Positions 1 through 11,296 of a stretch of 64,000 bases of DNA are shown here, in pieces. The stretch is from Membranipora membranacea. Its lineage: Eukaryota; Bryozoa; Gymnolaemata; Cheilostomatida; Membraniporidae. Numbering within the stretch: the stretch's first letter is position 1; the number at the start of each line of letters is the position of its first letter. The position numbers were made by a program, and so were the translations under genes. Below the pieces are notes generated by a model. It was given only the letters and a program-made list of their open reading frames with translations. It searched no databases and had not been told where the DNA came from. The stretch lies in contig OU612068.1 in NCBI GenBank assembly GCA_914767715.1, positions 21,452,001 to 21,516,000 of the forward strand, read 5' to 3'.

Positions 1-960
1 GGATGCCATAATTGCATTTGATGAGATTATCTTAATAATGGGTATATTATGCAATTTCAGTTGTAATAGAAATTTTTCTTACAGAATCTTAAAACATTTT
101 GGTCTACCAAATAAGGAGATAAAAATGCGGCTTGCTAAAGCAAAGAAATCTTTACAGCAAAATGCATGGTCCTCGCGAATTCTTGCAAAACTGTAGTCTC
201 ATTTATAAATGATAAGGGAGGTAACTAAGAAAGACACAAATCATATTATTGTGGGTGTTTCGTGAAAAGAAATGACGGAACAAGGTCAAAAAGGCAGAAA
301 AAAGTAGCAAACCATTGGTAGATTGAGTTTGTTTTAAGTGGACAAAATATATCGATTCATGCCTCTATACCTATCAACAAGTAGAATAATTTCAAACGTT
401 TCCTGCTCATGTAATGATAATTTCTGCCAAAACAATTAGATGTGTAATATTTCAATTTCAATCTGTCAATCAGGATCTATCTGGTTCTTTGAATGCCACA
501 TTTTTTTGACTTCCTCAATAAACTTCTCTATACTACAATCGTCCATACAGATTTCTTGTTTCTCAGCCTACTTTTTGTCCTCGGTTTTGCAATTGGCAGT
601 CATGAAATTTAGGGGTTGTCGACATGCAGGAGGTAGACATATTATGTTAACTGGTTTATTAGAGAAAAATCTGGTTCCACGAAAAGTTTTTTTATTTTGA
701 GGGTCCGGATTGAGCTAGCAGTGACCATCAAGTGTGATTTGAGGGTTTTCTGCACAAAGAAACACAGTACGAACCAGAAAGTACAAGAAAATTACGTCTG
801 TGTCATAGCCTCATTAGGAGTTCTTCACTGACCTATATTTCTTTTTCTTTTAAACTTTATTAGCATGATTTTCTCATATAGACATCCCAGATGGTCTATC
901 TGAGATATCGGTCAGCATTAAAAATTGTTACGCGACAAGACTACATCATCATCAAAATTT
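1..960. other. AT-rich sequence with no recognised feature
   Basis: Short open frames occur here (for example 440-700), but none has a recognisable protein pattern or exon-like flanks. No tRNA or repeat was recognised. Confidence 0.5.
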
Positions 961-966
961 TATTCA

Positions 967-1015
967 AAGATGGATATATTTGAGTGAAAAAATTTTGCTC
1001 AATTATATCCATCTT
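967..1015. repeat. Short inverted repeat (hairpin)
   Basis: Arms 967-984 and 998-1015 are complementary over 18 bases with one mismatch, around a 13-base loop. It sits just before the duplicated block that begins near 1055. Role unknown. Confidence 0.6.
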
Positions 1016-1364
1016 ATTTAATATTCTTATAATAATACATATTATTATTTAGATTAGGCCTACTTGAGTGTAGCTTCCTGTCATGTTGACCGATATATTA
1101 TGTAATAGATTTGCATGTACCTTATTGTACATGCGCTCATGGTCTCAATTATTTTACAATATAGTTATATATAGCCAAGCCTGGGCTCCTCAGACTCTTG
1201 CATACCAATCCCCCCCCCCCCCCCCCCGGCTGAGGAACATATTCCATATATGTTTTCATGAGCAGTAAATTTTGCTGGCGTTTATGGTCTCACTTTTATA
1301 TGACATACCTATTATAAACCCTTGTTTATGATGTATGACCAAAGAGAATGTGATGGTCTCTGAC

Positions 1365-1575
1365 TGTATGTCTAGCGCTTGGATTTGGATCACATCAGAT
1401 AAATATGAAATCGAAAAGAACTTTTAAACACATAATGTTGTCACAATCATGCAGCAATGATAAAAATCATTTTCTAGGGCTTTCACCATGACTAAAAATT
1501 GCTAAAATTGGTGCACCCTGAACTGCAGAATTTAGAAGAGCTGAGGAAACGAACATATTATTTTCACCCACTAAC
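1365..1575. repeat. Dispersed repeat, copy 1
   Basis: Shares ordered landmarks with 8517-8672: AGCGCTTGGA, CACATC, GCTTTCACCATGA, TTGGTGC(A/G)CCCTGAACTG, and GAAGAGCT near the end. Probably a short interspersed element of unknown class. Confidence 0.55.
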
Positions 1576-1876
1576 CCTCATATTTTCTTTGAAAAATAAG
1601 ACCTGGCAGGTAACCCACTTACTGTGTTTTACGCAACATCAAGATCGGAACTCAAAATCATTTTGGTAATTTTGGTGTTTTGTCATCTTGTGCATGGGAG
1701 AAACTCATGCAATAACCTCTATCTATTCGATCAGGATTTAGAACTGGGTTAATCCTGTTTAAGTGACAGTTCTAAAAAAAATTATATCTTACACTTAAAT
1801 TAGCTACTCTCTGGATGATTAAGTGGCAGTTCAAAGAAAACTGGTAAATTTGACCTAAATCTCAGAAAATTTCAGG

Positions 1877-2146
1877 ATGAGCCGCTTTAATCATGAGACC
1901 ACATTAGATTTCGTTCTAATTCCTGATTTTACAATAATTCAAGAGGATAAATTAACCTTGATGCCCAAACACAGAGAGTTGTATAGATTCTTATCACATT
2001 ACAATGATTATAGCAAGGCATTATATCAAAATGTTGAATGGAATAATATACCCGTTTTTGTGGTAGTTCAAGATTTAGGTATAAAAACCGTCGATATGGC
2101 CGGAATCATCATAGATTTTTATCACATCCAGCACAAACCAGATTGA
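1877..2146 (+). CDS. Unrecognised 89-codon open frame inside duplicated block A
   Basis: An ATG-started frame that I do not recognise. Its last ~30 codons (ending DMAGIIIDFYHIQHKPD) are partly preserved in the block B copy near 3470-3555, which ends DMAGIIIDFYHNQQKPD and uses the same stop position. The upstream part is not conserved in copy B. It may be a fragment of an old mobile-element gene or simply a chance frame kept by the duplication. No membrane segment, signal peptide or catalytic motif stands out. Confidence 0.15.
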   Translation: MSRFNHETTLDFVLIPDFTIIQEDKLTLMPKHRELYRFLSHYNDYSKALYQNVEWNNIPVFVVVQDLGIKTVDMAGIIIDFYHIQHKPD

Positions 2147-2420
2147 TCTGAAAATTGCGCAACAGAAATTTTATCAATCAAGCAAGCAGGTTGGTGATTA
2201 GTAAGCACATCTAATGAGACAGATATAAGCAGTCAAACTATAACATAATAAATGTCTTTGCCCCATCTACCCTTATTGAGACTATGTGAGAACATGATGG
2301 GGCCGTTTTACTATTTTCTTATTTGTAACTTCCCTTTGAACTCTGTTCATTTCTCTGTGGAAGGCACTCATCAGGTATTAGATAATAATGATAGTAATAA
2401 GTTAATAAATAGTTACCTGG

Positions 2421-2625
2421 AATAGTTGGGTCCTCATACTTGAGCAGGGAATACCTGAGCATAAAGGTCGCTTGACCTACTCATCTGGAGGAATAGTTGG
2501 GTCCTCCTACCTGAGCAGCGCATACCAGAGCATAAAGGTCACCTGACCTACCGATTCACACAGAATAGTTGGGTTCTCCACCCGAGCAGAGCATACCAGA
2601 GCGCAAAGATCACTGGTAGCCGGAA
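2421..2625. repeat. Minisatellite, three copies of a ~71-bp unit
   Basis: Each unit begins AATAGTTGGGT at 2421, 2492 and 2564 and contains GAGCATAAAGGTC or a close variant. Periods are 71 and 72 bases. The third copy is the most diverged and decays after about 2625. Confidence 0.8.
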
Positions 2626-2722
2626 CAGGTTGATGTTTTATCAGAGTAGAGTATGCATAGGACAATAGGAACTGACCGATATCTTAAATAAACGCTCTAC
2701 ATAATGCCCCGTATATTCATTA

Positions 2723-3828
2723 TATAATACTTGAGTGTATGCCTCCTGCAAAGTTGACCCGATATATTATGTAATAACTGTTCATATACTGTTTATTGTG
2801 CATGCATTTATGCTCTCGCTTATTATACAGTATTGGTGTGATTATATTCTAGTCAGAGCCCCTCAGCCTTTTGCCCTCCCCCCCACCCCGCTCCTCAGCC
2901 AGGCGGCACCCCGGCCGAGGAATATATAACCTTTTCATACCAAACCCTTTTATATACCCTTATATACTCTGTGAGTGTTTGTCAAATTTGGGCTGCAGAT
3001 TGATCAAATGCGCATAGGATGTAATCTCTAGAATGGAGGTCTTTAGCATAATCAGAAGTAATACTAGTTAAGACATACAGGTCCAGATATCTAACCCTAA
3101 TATTTGAAACCATTGTGAATTATGGAATTACGAAATGTGGATGCTTAAAGTGGCCTTAAAATACAGGGCAATTAGTCCGTAATAAAACTCCCGCATCTTC
3201 ATCAGAATCAGATATTTAAATTTGTTTATGCCTTATGCCTGATCTGAAGGTGTACGCATAGTAGCAAACAAGGTTGGTCGAGATTGGTGAAAAGTTCATT
3301 CCAGCTTTATACTGAGGCATTTTTTTTGAAAAACAAGATCTGACAGGTAACCCACTTACTGTTTTCACGCAAGATCAAGATAGGAACTCGAAATAATTTA
3401 GGTATTTTTGTCATCTTGAACATGAGAGAACCTCATGTAATAACAATCTATTTATTGTATCTGCTTTTGTGGTGGGTCAAGAAACAAGATCAAAACACTG
3501 GGATATGGCAGGAATCATCATAGATTTTTATCACAACCAGCAAAAACCAGATTGATCTGAAAATCACAAAGAAAATTCTTTTAATCAAGCAATCAGGTTT
3601 GTGATTAGTAAGCACATCCAATGAAACACAATATAAGTAGTCAAATTATTACGTAATAAATGTCTCTACCCTATCAACTGTCATTGTGGCTGTGTGAAAA
3701 AATGATGGGGGCGGTTTACAATTTTGCTTCTTGTAACTTTTCTTTGACCTCTGCATATTTCTCATTGGAAAGCCCTCATCAAGTATTTGAAAATATATTT
3801 TATAACAATTATAAAAAGTTAATAAAAT
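2723..3828. repeat. Tandem duplicated block, copy B
   Basis: Shorter partner of 1055-2410 in the same orientation, with many substitutions and indels. It stops about 20 bases before the TTAA-flanked foldback element at 3852, so that element inserted next to or within the end of the block. No intact gene is visible. Confidence 0.7.
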
Positions 3829-3851
3829 TGTTGCGGAACAAAGACTTTTAA

Positions 3852-5203
3852 GGTTATGATACCAGCGTTGACCGATTTGGACATTTTATATACCATTGGA
3901 AAGCTGCTGAGCTACTGATCGCTAATTACTCATCAAAAACGTGATTGGATGACGTTGCATCATTTTATCGGAGAAATGAGGCCGAAAAGGCTCTTTTTAG
4001 CAAAGTGGATGGCTGAGTTAAATTGATTGCTAGAAATTTCAAAGTAGGTTATATTTATTCTTAGAGACATAGTTCATCCTAATTTTTGGTTGAAACAAAT
4101 ATTTGATGCGCTCAAAGTGGCTTTTTACCTCACGTCATAATGCTTGTGGATTTTTGAATTTGATGATTTAATGCGAAATTTTAAGCAGCTATTTGAGACA
4201 GTTCAAATAAATGAGAGCCAAATAGTTTGCTGTTTTTCACTGGATTGATGTTTAAATGACACACACCCGAAATTTCAGCAGTATGAAACATTCATCAAGA
4301 TCAGCATAGACCATCAAAGGTAGATACATTTTGCGTCATTTTTCTATAACGTCAAACATGCTGTCAAAAGGACCAGCACTAAGGCCAGACAATTTTTTTT
4401 TTAATATTCTCACATACGAAGCCGCTTTGATTATGCATAGTACAAACAGGAAATGCGAACAGAATATGGCACTACGTGTCAGTTTTCCCCGAATTGCGCA
4501 ACACAGAATGCCCAAAAACACCTTAAAAAGCCCCTTAAATTGGCTGTTTTGGGCATTCTGTTGAGCGCAATTTGGAGAAAACTAATACGTAGTGCCAGAT
4601 TCTGTTGTCATTTCCTGTTTTTACTATGCTTGATCAAAGCGGCTTCGTATGTGAGAATTTTCCCAAAAATTTTGTCTGGCCTTAGTGCTGGACCTTTTGA
4701 CAGCATGTTTGACGTTAGGGAAAAATGACGCAAAATGTATCTACCTTTGATGGTCTATGCTGATCTTGATAAATTTGTTATACTGCTAAAATTTGGGGTG
4801 TGTGTCATTTAAACAGCAATTCAGTGGAAAAAAGCAAAAAAATTGGCTCTTGTTTAATTGAACTGTCTCAAATCGGAGCTTAAAATTTCACATTATATCA
4901 TCAAATTTAAAAAAGCACATGCAATATGACGTGACGTAAAAAGCCACTTTGGGCTCATCAAATATTATTTTCGACCAAAATTTAGGATGAACTATGCCTC
5001 TTAGAATAAATATAATCTGTTTTGAAATTTCTAGCAATCAAGTTCGCGCAGCCATCCACTTTGCTAAAAACAGCCTCATTTCTCCGATAAAATGACACAA
5101 CGTCATCCAATAACATTTTTTATGAGCTATTAACGATCAGTAGCTCCGCAGCTTTCCAGCGATGTATAAAATGTCCAAATCGGTCGACGCTGGTATCATA
5201 ACC
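3852..5203. mobile_element. TTAA-flanked foldback element (piggyBac-like MITE), 1,352 bp
   Basis: The whole element is one long inverted repeat. It starts GGTTATGATACCAGCG and ends with the reverse complement, and the arms stay complementary with scattered mismatches to a centre near 4528, with almost no spacer. It is flanked on both sides by TTAA (3848-3851 and 5204-5207), the target duplication of piggyBac-type transposases. The termini do not start with the CCC common in piggyBac, so the class is inferred from the TTAA duplication. Open frames inside (for example 4331-4564 and 4453-4728) read through the two arms and show no transposase motif, so the element is non-autonomous. A transcript would fold into a ~670-bp hairpin. 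Confidence 0.8.
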
Positions 5204-5409
5204 TTAAGTGTTCTAGAATAAAACAAAAACAAAATATTATTATCCGAACATGAAGTATTTGAATAAACCTGAAGCAGATAAAGTGGAACTATAAGTTGAT
5301 ATTTAATTCCTGTTATGCATTTCATCAAACAAGCAAACTTTTAAACTTTTCATTGGGGACACTGTTCTGACCAGGAAATCAAAAACCAAGTTATCAGGTT
5401 ATCACCTGA

Positions 5410-5760
5410 GTGATACTCTTGGGTGGACTGACTATATTCGGCACATTTGCAGAACTGTAGGGTCAAATCTGACATTGGTTCAGAAATGTTGGTTCTGCAT
5501 TGACAGAGGTGTGGCCTTTAAGTTTGATCACAAGTTTATTATACAATATGTCGCCATCTTATCTAACAATCCCCATTTTTATCCTCCAGAAAACAGCCTT
5601 CAGGCTAATAAACAATGCACAACTTCCAAATACATTTGACTTCAACACTATTATATAGGTCTACAATATGGCGATTGCTTTCAACAACCTTCCTCCAAAT
5701 ATACGGTCATCATTAACCATACATCAATTCAAATTAGCGAATGGCCCCCAAATCAATGTC
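5410..5760 (+). pseudogene. Decayed LINE reverse-transcriptase C-terminal fragment
   Basis: Interrupted frames match the usual end of non-LTR retrotransposon ORF2. One frame from 5418 reads LGWTDYIRHICRTVGSNL. After a frame change, 5581 onwards reads ILQKTAFRLINNAQLP, then a stop at 5656-5658, then from 5668 AFNNLPPNIRSSLTIHQFK, which corresponds to the conserved W-N-x-L-P region (Trp replaced by Phe). Frame changes and stops show it is dead. It lies just downstream of the foldback element and is a different subfamily from the LINE remnant at 16150-17180. Confidence 0.7.
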
Positions 5761-5859
5761 ACGTTGACATATGGGAACATAGTGATAGTGATACATCGTA
5801 GAAACTAGAATGTATTCTAGATGTGAGGCCATAAAATATTTCCTGAACTGAAACTGGCA

Positions 5860-6655
5860 CTAATTGGCAAATATTAGCAGTGACACTCTGATCTTAGCCA
5901 ATAGTGTTAAATCTTCACTTAAAGATTCGGAATTACAGCTGATGGAGAGACACAATCTGCAAACTCTGCTTTAGGCTTCCAGGAAAGCACAAAAAAATGT
6001 GGTCATGTTACATTTCATACCAATGTTACCTGGCAGCAGAGGTAGTGAGTATTATACCTAATATAGGGCCAAATATGCTGTCAAACTCCTGATATCAGCT
6101 ATAAATGGACAAGAACAAATACTGCCAGATTATGGAGAACTGCTCAATGGGTAAAAGGTCAAGGTGTGATGGGATTGTGCAACGCAGCATACAGACCTCA
6201 GTAGAAAACCGAATCATCCCTGATTATAGCAATATCAGCTTTCACATCATGGATTTTACAGAAGATATAGCAATACACTGCTTCGTTAACCTTTGACCTG
6301 TAAAGGTCGGCAAATTCATCGACAAACTTTTATTCATGAACATGGTCACTCGGCAAAAATCACAATAAAAAAGTAGGCATACTAAGTTGCTGAACCTAAG
6401 CAAAAGGTTCCTAGAATCCGTGAGATGGGATTCAATTAAGTTGCAACATTTCTGTAATAATCAGAACCGGCGAAAACCAGTCCCTTATTAGCAATTTTTT
6501 ATGGAATCAGAATTAACCAAACCAACAACTCCTTGACCAAATCAACAAGATTATGCTTGTCTGCATCCTGGATTGGACCAGACAGAGCTTCACAATTTTC
6601 GAAAGGGCAAAATATAGAAATAAACATTTTATATTATACATTATTATATACATAA
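5860..6655. other. Spacer upstream of gene 1, nothing recognised
   Basis: AT-rich DNA between the LINE remnant and the gene 1 promoter. Any enhancer of gene 1 would be expected here, but no recognisable element, repeat or RNA gene was seen. Confidence 0.5.
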
Positions 6656-6662
6656 ATGTGAC

Positions 6663-6670
6663 TATATAAA
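6663..6670 (+). promoter_or_regulatory. TATA box of transporter gene 1
   Basis: TATATAAA lies 97 bases before the ATG. With initiation about 30 bases downstream this gives a 5' UTR near 65 bases. A TATA element in a comparable place is found in front of each of the three paralogues, which supports the call. Inference only; no transcript data. Confidence 0.5.
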
Positions 6671-6766
6671 CTCGCTCATCTCTGCGACAAACAGAAAGAG
6701 CCTGATTGATATTTGAAGGAGAAGCAGTTTTTTATCCAAGCCGAGGATTTTTAAAATTGCGTCAAT

Positions 6767-9700
6767 ATGTTTTGTCATCTGAAAACAAACTCAAAACTCT
6801 ACAGATGGTTTGTGCTCTTTGCGGCATGTTTGACAATGTTCCTAAGAGCAATTTTCATCCTTGGTACACTACCAGTTTTGTCAAACTATTACAATTCGAG
6901 ATTTGATGATCGACAACTTTCTTCAATGATCGGCTCAATACAGATGTCAGTCGGGTATATGGCAGGTGAGTGAGGGTGTTATGCCGTCAAGCTGTTACAG
7001 ATTACAAAAAATAATAAAAAAACACCTGCAAATCTTTTGTTTTCACCCAGCTCATTTATTTTGAAGCTTGTTATAAAGCTTTCATTTTTGTTGACTGATT
7101 GGTGGGGTGGGGTATTTGAAGCCAACAACACTCTTGCTCCTCGGACATGGAGAGAGGATAAAACGATAAAGTTGTAGAATACCTGCTATTTAGAAGTAAG
7201 CAAGGACAACTCCAAATTATTGCTAAAATGTGGCTCTGCAAATCCTGTTGAGTTTTGTTTTTTATATGTTGAAGCTTTGCCAACTCTGTGGCTAGTGGGG
7301 AGAATTGGAGTCGGCTGGGTACAGATCATCGGAGGACTGTTACCTTGTGTAGGGGTGATTGGAACAGCTTTCTCAACTCAGGCTTGGCAGGCTCTGATTT
7401 TCAATGGAATTATCACAGGTAAGGACGGTTTGAGGAATACCAGAAAATCAAAGAAGCGACAGAAATCATATCTATTGATTTGCGTCTGAGTCTGTAAAGT
7501 TTCATATTAATAGCCTAACCATGAACAGAAAAAAAAAGGTTCTGTTGCCAAGAAACGGAGTGTTTAACAAGCTGCTGGAATGACCCTAAGAATAAAAAAA
7601 TAAGCACCAAATTTAGTTGTAATTGCTCTTCGAAGGAACATCCATTTCGCGAAAATATTGAGAAGTTCTTAACTATTGAGAGTCCATAAATTTTAACTAC
7701 AGAGGAAGTGTTTGGGTCAGACTTAAGACATTGACCATGCTTGTGAACAAATCTCTTTAAATAACAACTTGGTTATAGAAATGCTTGGATAAGATTTTGA
7801 GAAACCAACTCTCTGTGTTTTGAAGGTCTGGGAAGTGCATGCTTGCTGACATCCTGTTTTACTATAATGCCGATGTACTTCACCAATAAAGACAAGGTGG
7901 CACCGTTTGTTACTACAACAGTCTTTATTGGTATTGGCACTCTGCTAACAGCGAAAACTATCAGTAAGTACATCAATGCTGCTGCTCGTTTCCATGACAA
8001 TATCAGCACAACTTTTGGTGAGAATCCAGTGTCTAAATAATTGAAATAAGTTGAAATTTCTCTGCAGCTACCAAATTGTACTAAAACAAACAAACCCGAT
8101 GATTAACGAAATATGTTTTTTGTGACTTACAGGTTTCATGACAAAGACTTTGGGTTTCCAGTACTGCCTTTGCACAAGTGGCATCATTTTACTGTTGAAT
8201 GTCGTAACTGGAGTTTTCTACCAAGCTCCAGACTCACAGACGGATAATAATAACCAAGATATGCCTCAGCAGGTTGAGGATAAGCCAAAAATTACAACAA
8301 GACGCAGCATGATCATTAAAAGTAGGTAGATCATAAGTCTAAGGCACCATAATTGATTGCGCGACTAGTATCAAAACATCTCAGCAAAGACCAGCCATTG
8401 TTTCACCCCCATAGTCTCAGTATAGCTTAGCTCTTGTATCTCAGTGCCACCCCTAACCTATTGAGAACAACAACAAAAAGTGTTTTAAGGGTTAATACCA
8501 GAGACAGAGAGAGAGCAAGCGCTTGGACTCATACCACATCTGATATTTAAAACAACACAGAATATTGCGCAGTAAGCTGGCTTTCACCATGAACCTCCCT
8601 GCCTAAGTTGGTGCGCCCTGAACTGGGGCATTGAGAAGAGCTTGGGAAATGAACTTGCTTTTACCCACATCCCACAATGATTTTTACTTCCCATCTGTCC
8701 GGTCTCTTGTGATTTTTGACTGTCGCTGTGTTCAAAACAAAAGGGCCAGGTTTGGGAGTTGACTTGTGAGTTGACCTGTGACCTCGACGCTGAGAGGAAG
8801 ACATTTTTTTGGACTTTTCTGAGAGCTGAAAATGAAGAACTTCCTTGGTTAGACATACATTCAATAGTTTGGTAGCTCGTGATTACTTCAGACATATTTG
8901 CCTGCAATCAATAGTTTTGTTTTTATTTTCATACGTATATATATATATTATAAATTTCATTGGCATAACTTTCGTTTGATAAAAATATATTTCGTACAAG
9001 CCCTTGCAAAAAAAGTAAAAAAAACCATATATTTGATAGGATTATTTTCATTATTACAATGTGGGTATAGTACATCATACAATTTTGGAAACTAATCTTT
9101 TACAGGTAGCTCACAAGGATCGTTTGACCTGACAAATGATGAGCTGACAACAGCAGTATCAACCGCTGTCGATGACCAACAGGATGATGCTAAAATGGAT
9201 GAACCTGCAGAAAAGATCACGGAGGATGAACTAGAAAGTAAGCTAGCAGAATCAGAGACCAACATTGGGAAGAACTCAACATCGGGTGATCAGGAACATG
9301 GCGCCAGCAGACTACAACGGATCAAGAGCTTCATCAGGAAAAATAAGTTTGTAAGATATCCAAATGTAGATCGAACGATCGAAGTTTGTTGTTAAATTCA
9401 TTAGAGCGAAGCTTCATAAAACCGTCATACTATTCACATTTTAAAAACACAGCCCCAGGGGTAGCCGGGTAGCCAGCACTGAGGAGATAGATGAGGAAGT
9501 GAATTTGAGCAAACCCAAATTGCATGTATATAGCAAACTCTTGCAGTATCTTTAAACAACATAAATGAAAAGCATTGAATCGAAATTTTTGTCCTGAAAT
9601 GATTAAAATTCTCAGCAAATCCACATTTTATTCGTTTCAGGATATTCTCCATCATAGATAGCTTAGCTCTTTTAGTTTGTTCTTATAGTCTCTGATTCGA

Positions 9701-11296
9701 ATGTCACAAAACTATTTTGTGATCTGTCAGTTGGCTATAGCTTATATCAACTTTGAGTGTACGGTTTTATTGATCAACATAGCTCAGCCCTAGCCAGAAC
9801 TATGGCAGCCTGTATCCCACCTGTGTTTATTCTGAACATGAGCTGTGACCTTGCTTCACCTACCTAATATGTCTGGAAAAGTAAGACACCCTAAGCCTCT
9901 CTTGACAAGCTTGCTGATTGGGGGGGGGCAAAGCTTTGTTCTCCCCCCCCCTTACAAGACAGACTAGCTCACCCTATGTTGCTTTTTTTTTACAGACACC
10001 GCTGTTAGCTTTAACAGCCACCCTTAGCTGGTCAGGATATGCTGCCTACACATCAAATATAGCTGATTATGCTGCCAACAAACTGGAGATTTCTCAGGAT
10101 GACTATGATTTAGGTAATCTTATGATACTGAGTGATCAGCCGTTGATCTTATGTGAACATGTTAACCGAATCCCTTTGGGAAAACAATGTTATGGTTATT
10201 GGAGAACTATTAAAACACAGTGTATGCAAGCTTTTTCCTTATCATTACTTCGACATAGAGCCAGCCTTACTACTCTCTGCCAACTTTTCTCCAGGTGTCA
10301 CCATACAAGGAGTGGGAATGCTTGTGAGTGGGCTCACCCTAACTTTTGTGGCTCAGACGTTTACACTGAGCTCATTGGCTGTACAAACGCTAGGAAACTT
10401 AGGACAGGCCGCTGGTGTTTTTTCTTTGCTTTTCCAACCAAGTCTCAGTAAGTCTTTCAGTGTTTGTTTTCTGTACGATGTTGCTATTTCTTTACCTTTC
10501 TAAATGTGAATTGGCTACAAAAAATCAACTTGAATGAGTCAGTTAGACCAGGGAGGGTCCCACCTTCCCAGGTCATGCCAGCAGATTTTTTACTTTTGCT
10601 TGAAAATTCAAATTGAGAATTTTTTAACATCTGTTCCATTTCAAAATATTCATTTTGTTTTGTTATTGTTGTGTTGCAGCGACTTTTCACATAATTATGT
10701 TTGTGAACGGAGCATCTAATTCCTTGGTGGTGAATGCGACATACCCTCGAGTGGTTGGTATGGTGGGACACCGATATGCTACTATAATCTACATGCTGGA
10801 ATGTCAGTTTGAGGGATGTTTCATTATTCCCACATCCATCTTAGCAGGTAAATTTGATAAATACTTACTGATACCTTGAAAGTGTTACATAATTTTCCAT
10901 TTTCACTGATAGTTAATTAGTTACAGAAGCTGTTCCTCGAATAGAGTTGGCAACTAAAAGAGTTGATCATAAGATCACAATCTTTCCCAAAGATTGATCG
11001 GTGATAACACAGGAGAGATGCTAGAGAAAAATGTTATATACATTGTATGATGGAACCTTTTAAATTATGACGACTTCAGAAAAACTTTATGATTATTTAT
11101 TTCAGCCTATCTGCAGGTGGAAGTAAACCCTAATGCAGGATTATATCTCGCTCTTGGTTTGCTACTTTGTTCAGTATTGTTTGAGCTGCCTGCCACTATT
11201 AGCACACTGATAGCACCAAAGATCTATGCTAGTCACAAAGATGAAGTACACTTAACTCAATTCACACCTTACAGCCTTGGCTCTTCATCAGCGTAA
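6767..11296 (+). CDS. MFS transporter, monocarboxylate-transporter-like (SLC16-like), gene 1 of 3; nine exons, 514 aa
   Basis: Coding exons read by hand: 6767-6965, 7275-7418, 7826-7963, 8133-8321, 9106-9350, 9996-10113, 10295-10447, 10680-10847, 11106-11296. All introns are GT-AG, the frame stays open throughout, and the stop is TAA at 11294-11296. Introns are phase 1 except intron 5 (phase 0). The protein has about 12 hydrophobic segments in a 6+6 layout: roughly residues 14-39, 52-74, 82-100, 104-130, 138-160 and 168-190, then a hydrophilic loop to about 305, then six more. The stretch GLGSACLLTSCFTIMPMYF followed by a charged N-K-D-K and a G-x-G resembles helices 4-5 of monocarboxylate transporters. 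The likely role is plasma-membrane transport of a small organic solute; the substrate is unknown. The Asp/Arg pair typical of helix 8 is not visible. ATG 6767 aligns with the starts of both paralogues and lies 97 bases after a TATA box. Exon structure is secure; family assignment is by eye. Confidence 0.85.
8517..8672. repeat. Dispersed repeat, copy 2, in intron 4 of gene 1
   Basis: Same orientation and order of landmarks as the copy at about 1365-1575. It lies within the 784-base intron 4, the longest intron of gene 1, consistent with an insertion. No target-site duplication was identified. Confidence 0.55.

Larger units (their letters stand above)
1055..2410. repeat. Tandem duplicated block, copy A
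   Basis: This block and 2723-3828 share colinear similarity. Matching landmarks are the start (CTTGAGTGTA, then TTGACC and GATATATTATGTAATA), a C-rich stretch near 1211-1227 versus 2880, AGGTAACCCACTTACTG at about 1609 versus 3346, GGAATCATCATAGATTTTTA at about 2101 versus 3510, and the end near AAGTTAATAAA. Copy A contains extra sequence (about 1365-1575) related to a dispersed repeat also found at 8517-8672. It could be two copies of an old transposable element or a local duplication. Confidence 0.7.

Noticed and set aside
4331-4728. Open frames of 61-91 codons inside the foldback element
   Set aside because: They are read from the two complementary arms of a palindrome and mirror each other. 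No transposase or other domain is visible.
7773-8093. 106-codon minus-strand frame over exon 3 of gene 1
   Set aside because: It is the antisense shadow of a conserved exon.
8584-8907. 107-codon minus-strand frame in intron 4 of gene 1
   Set aside because: It overlaps the dispersed repeat, shows no protein pattern and has no counterpart in the paralogues.
9918-10451. 177-codon plus-strand frame across exons 6-7 of gene 1
   Set aside because: It runs through an intron and out of the conserved frame. The paralogues support the spliced structure instead.
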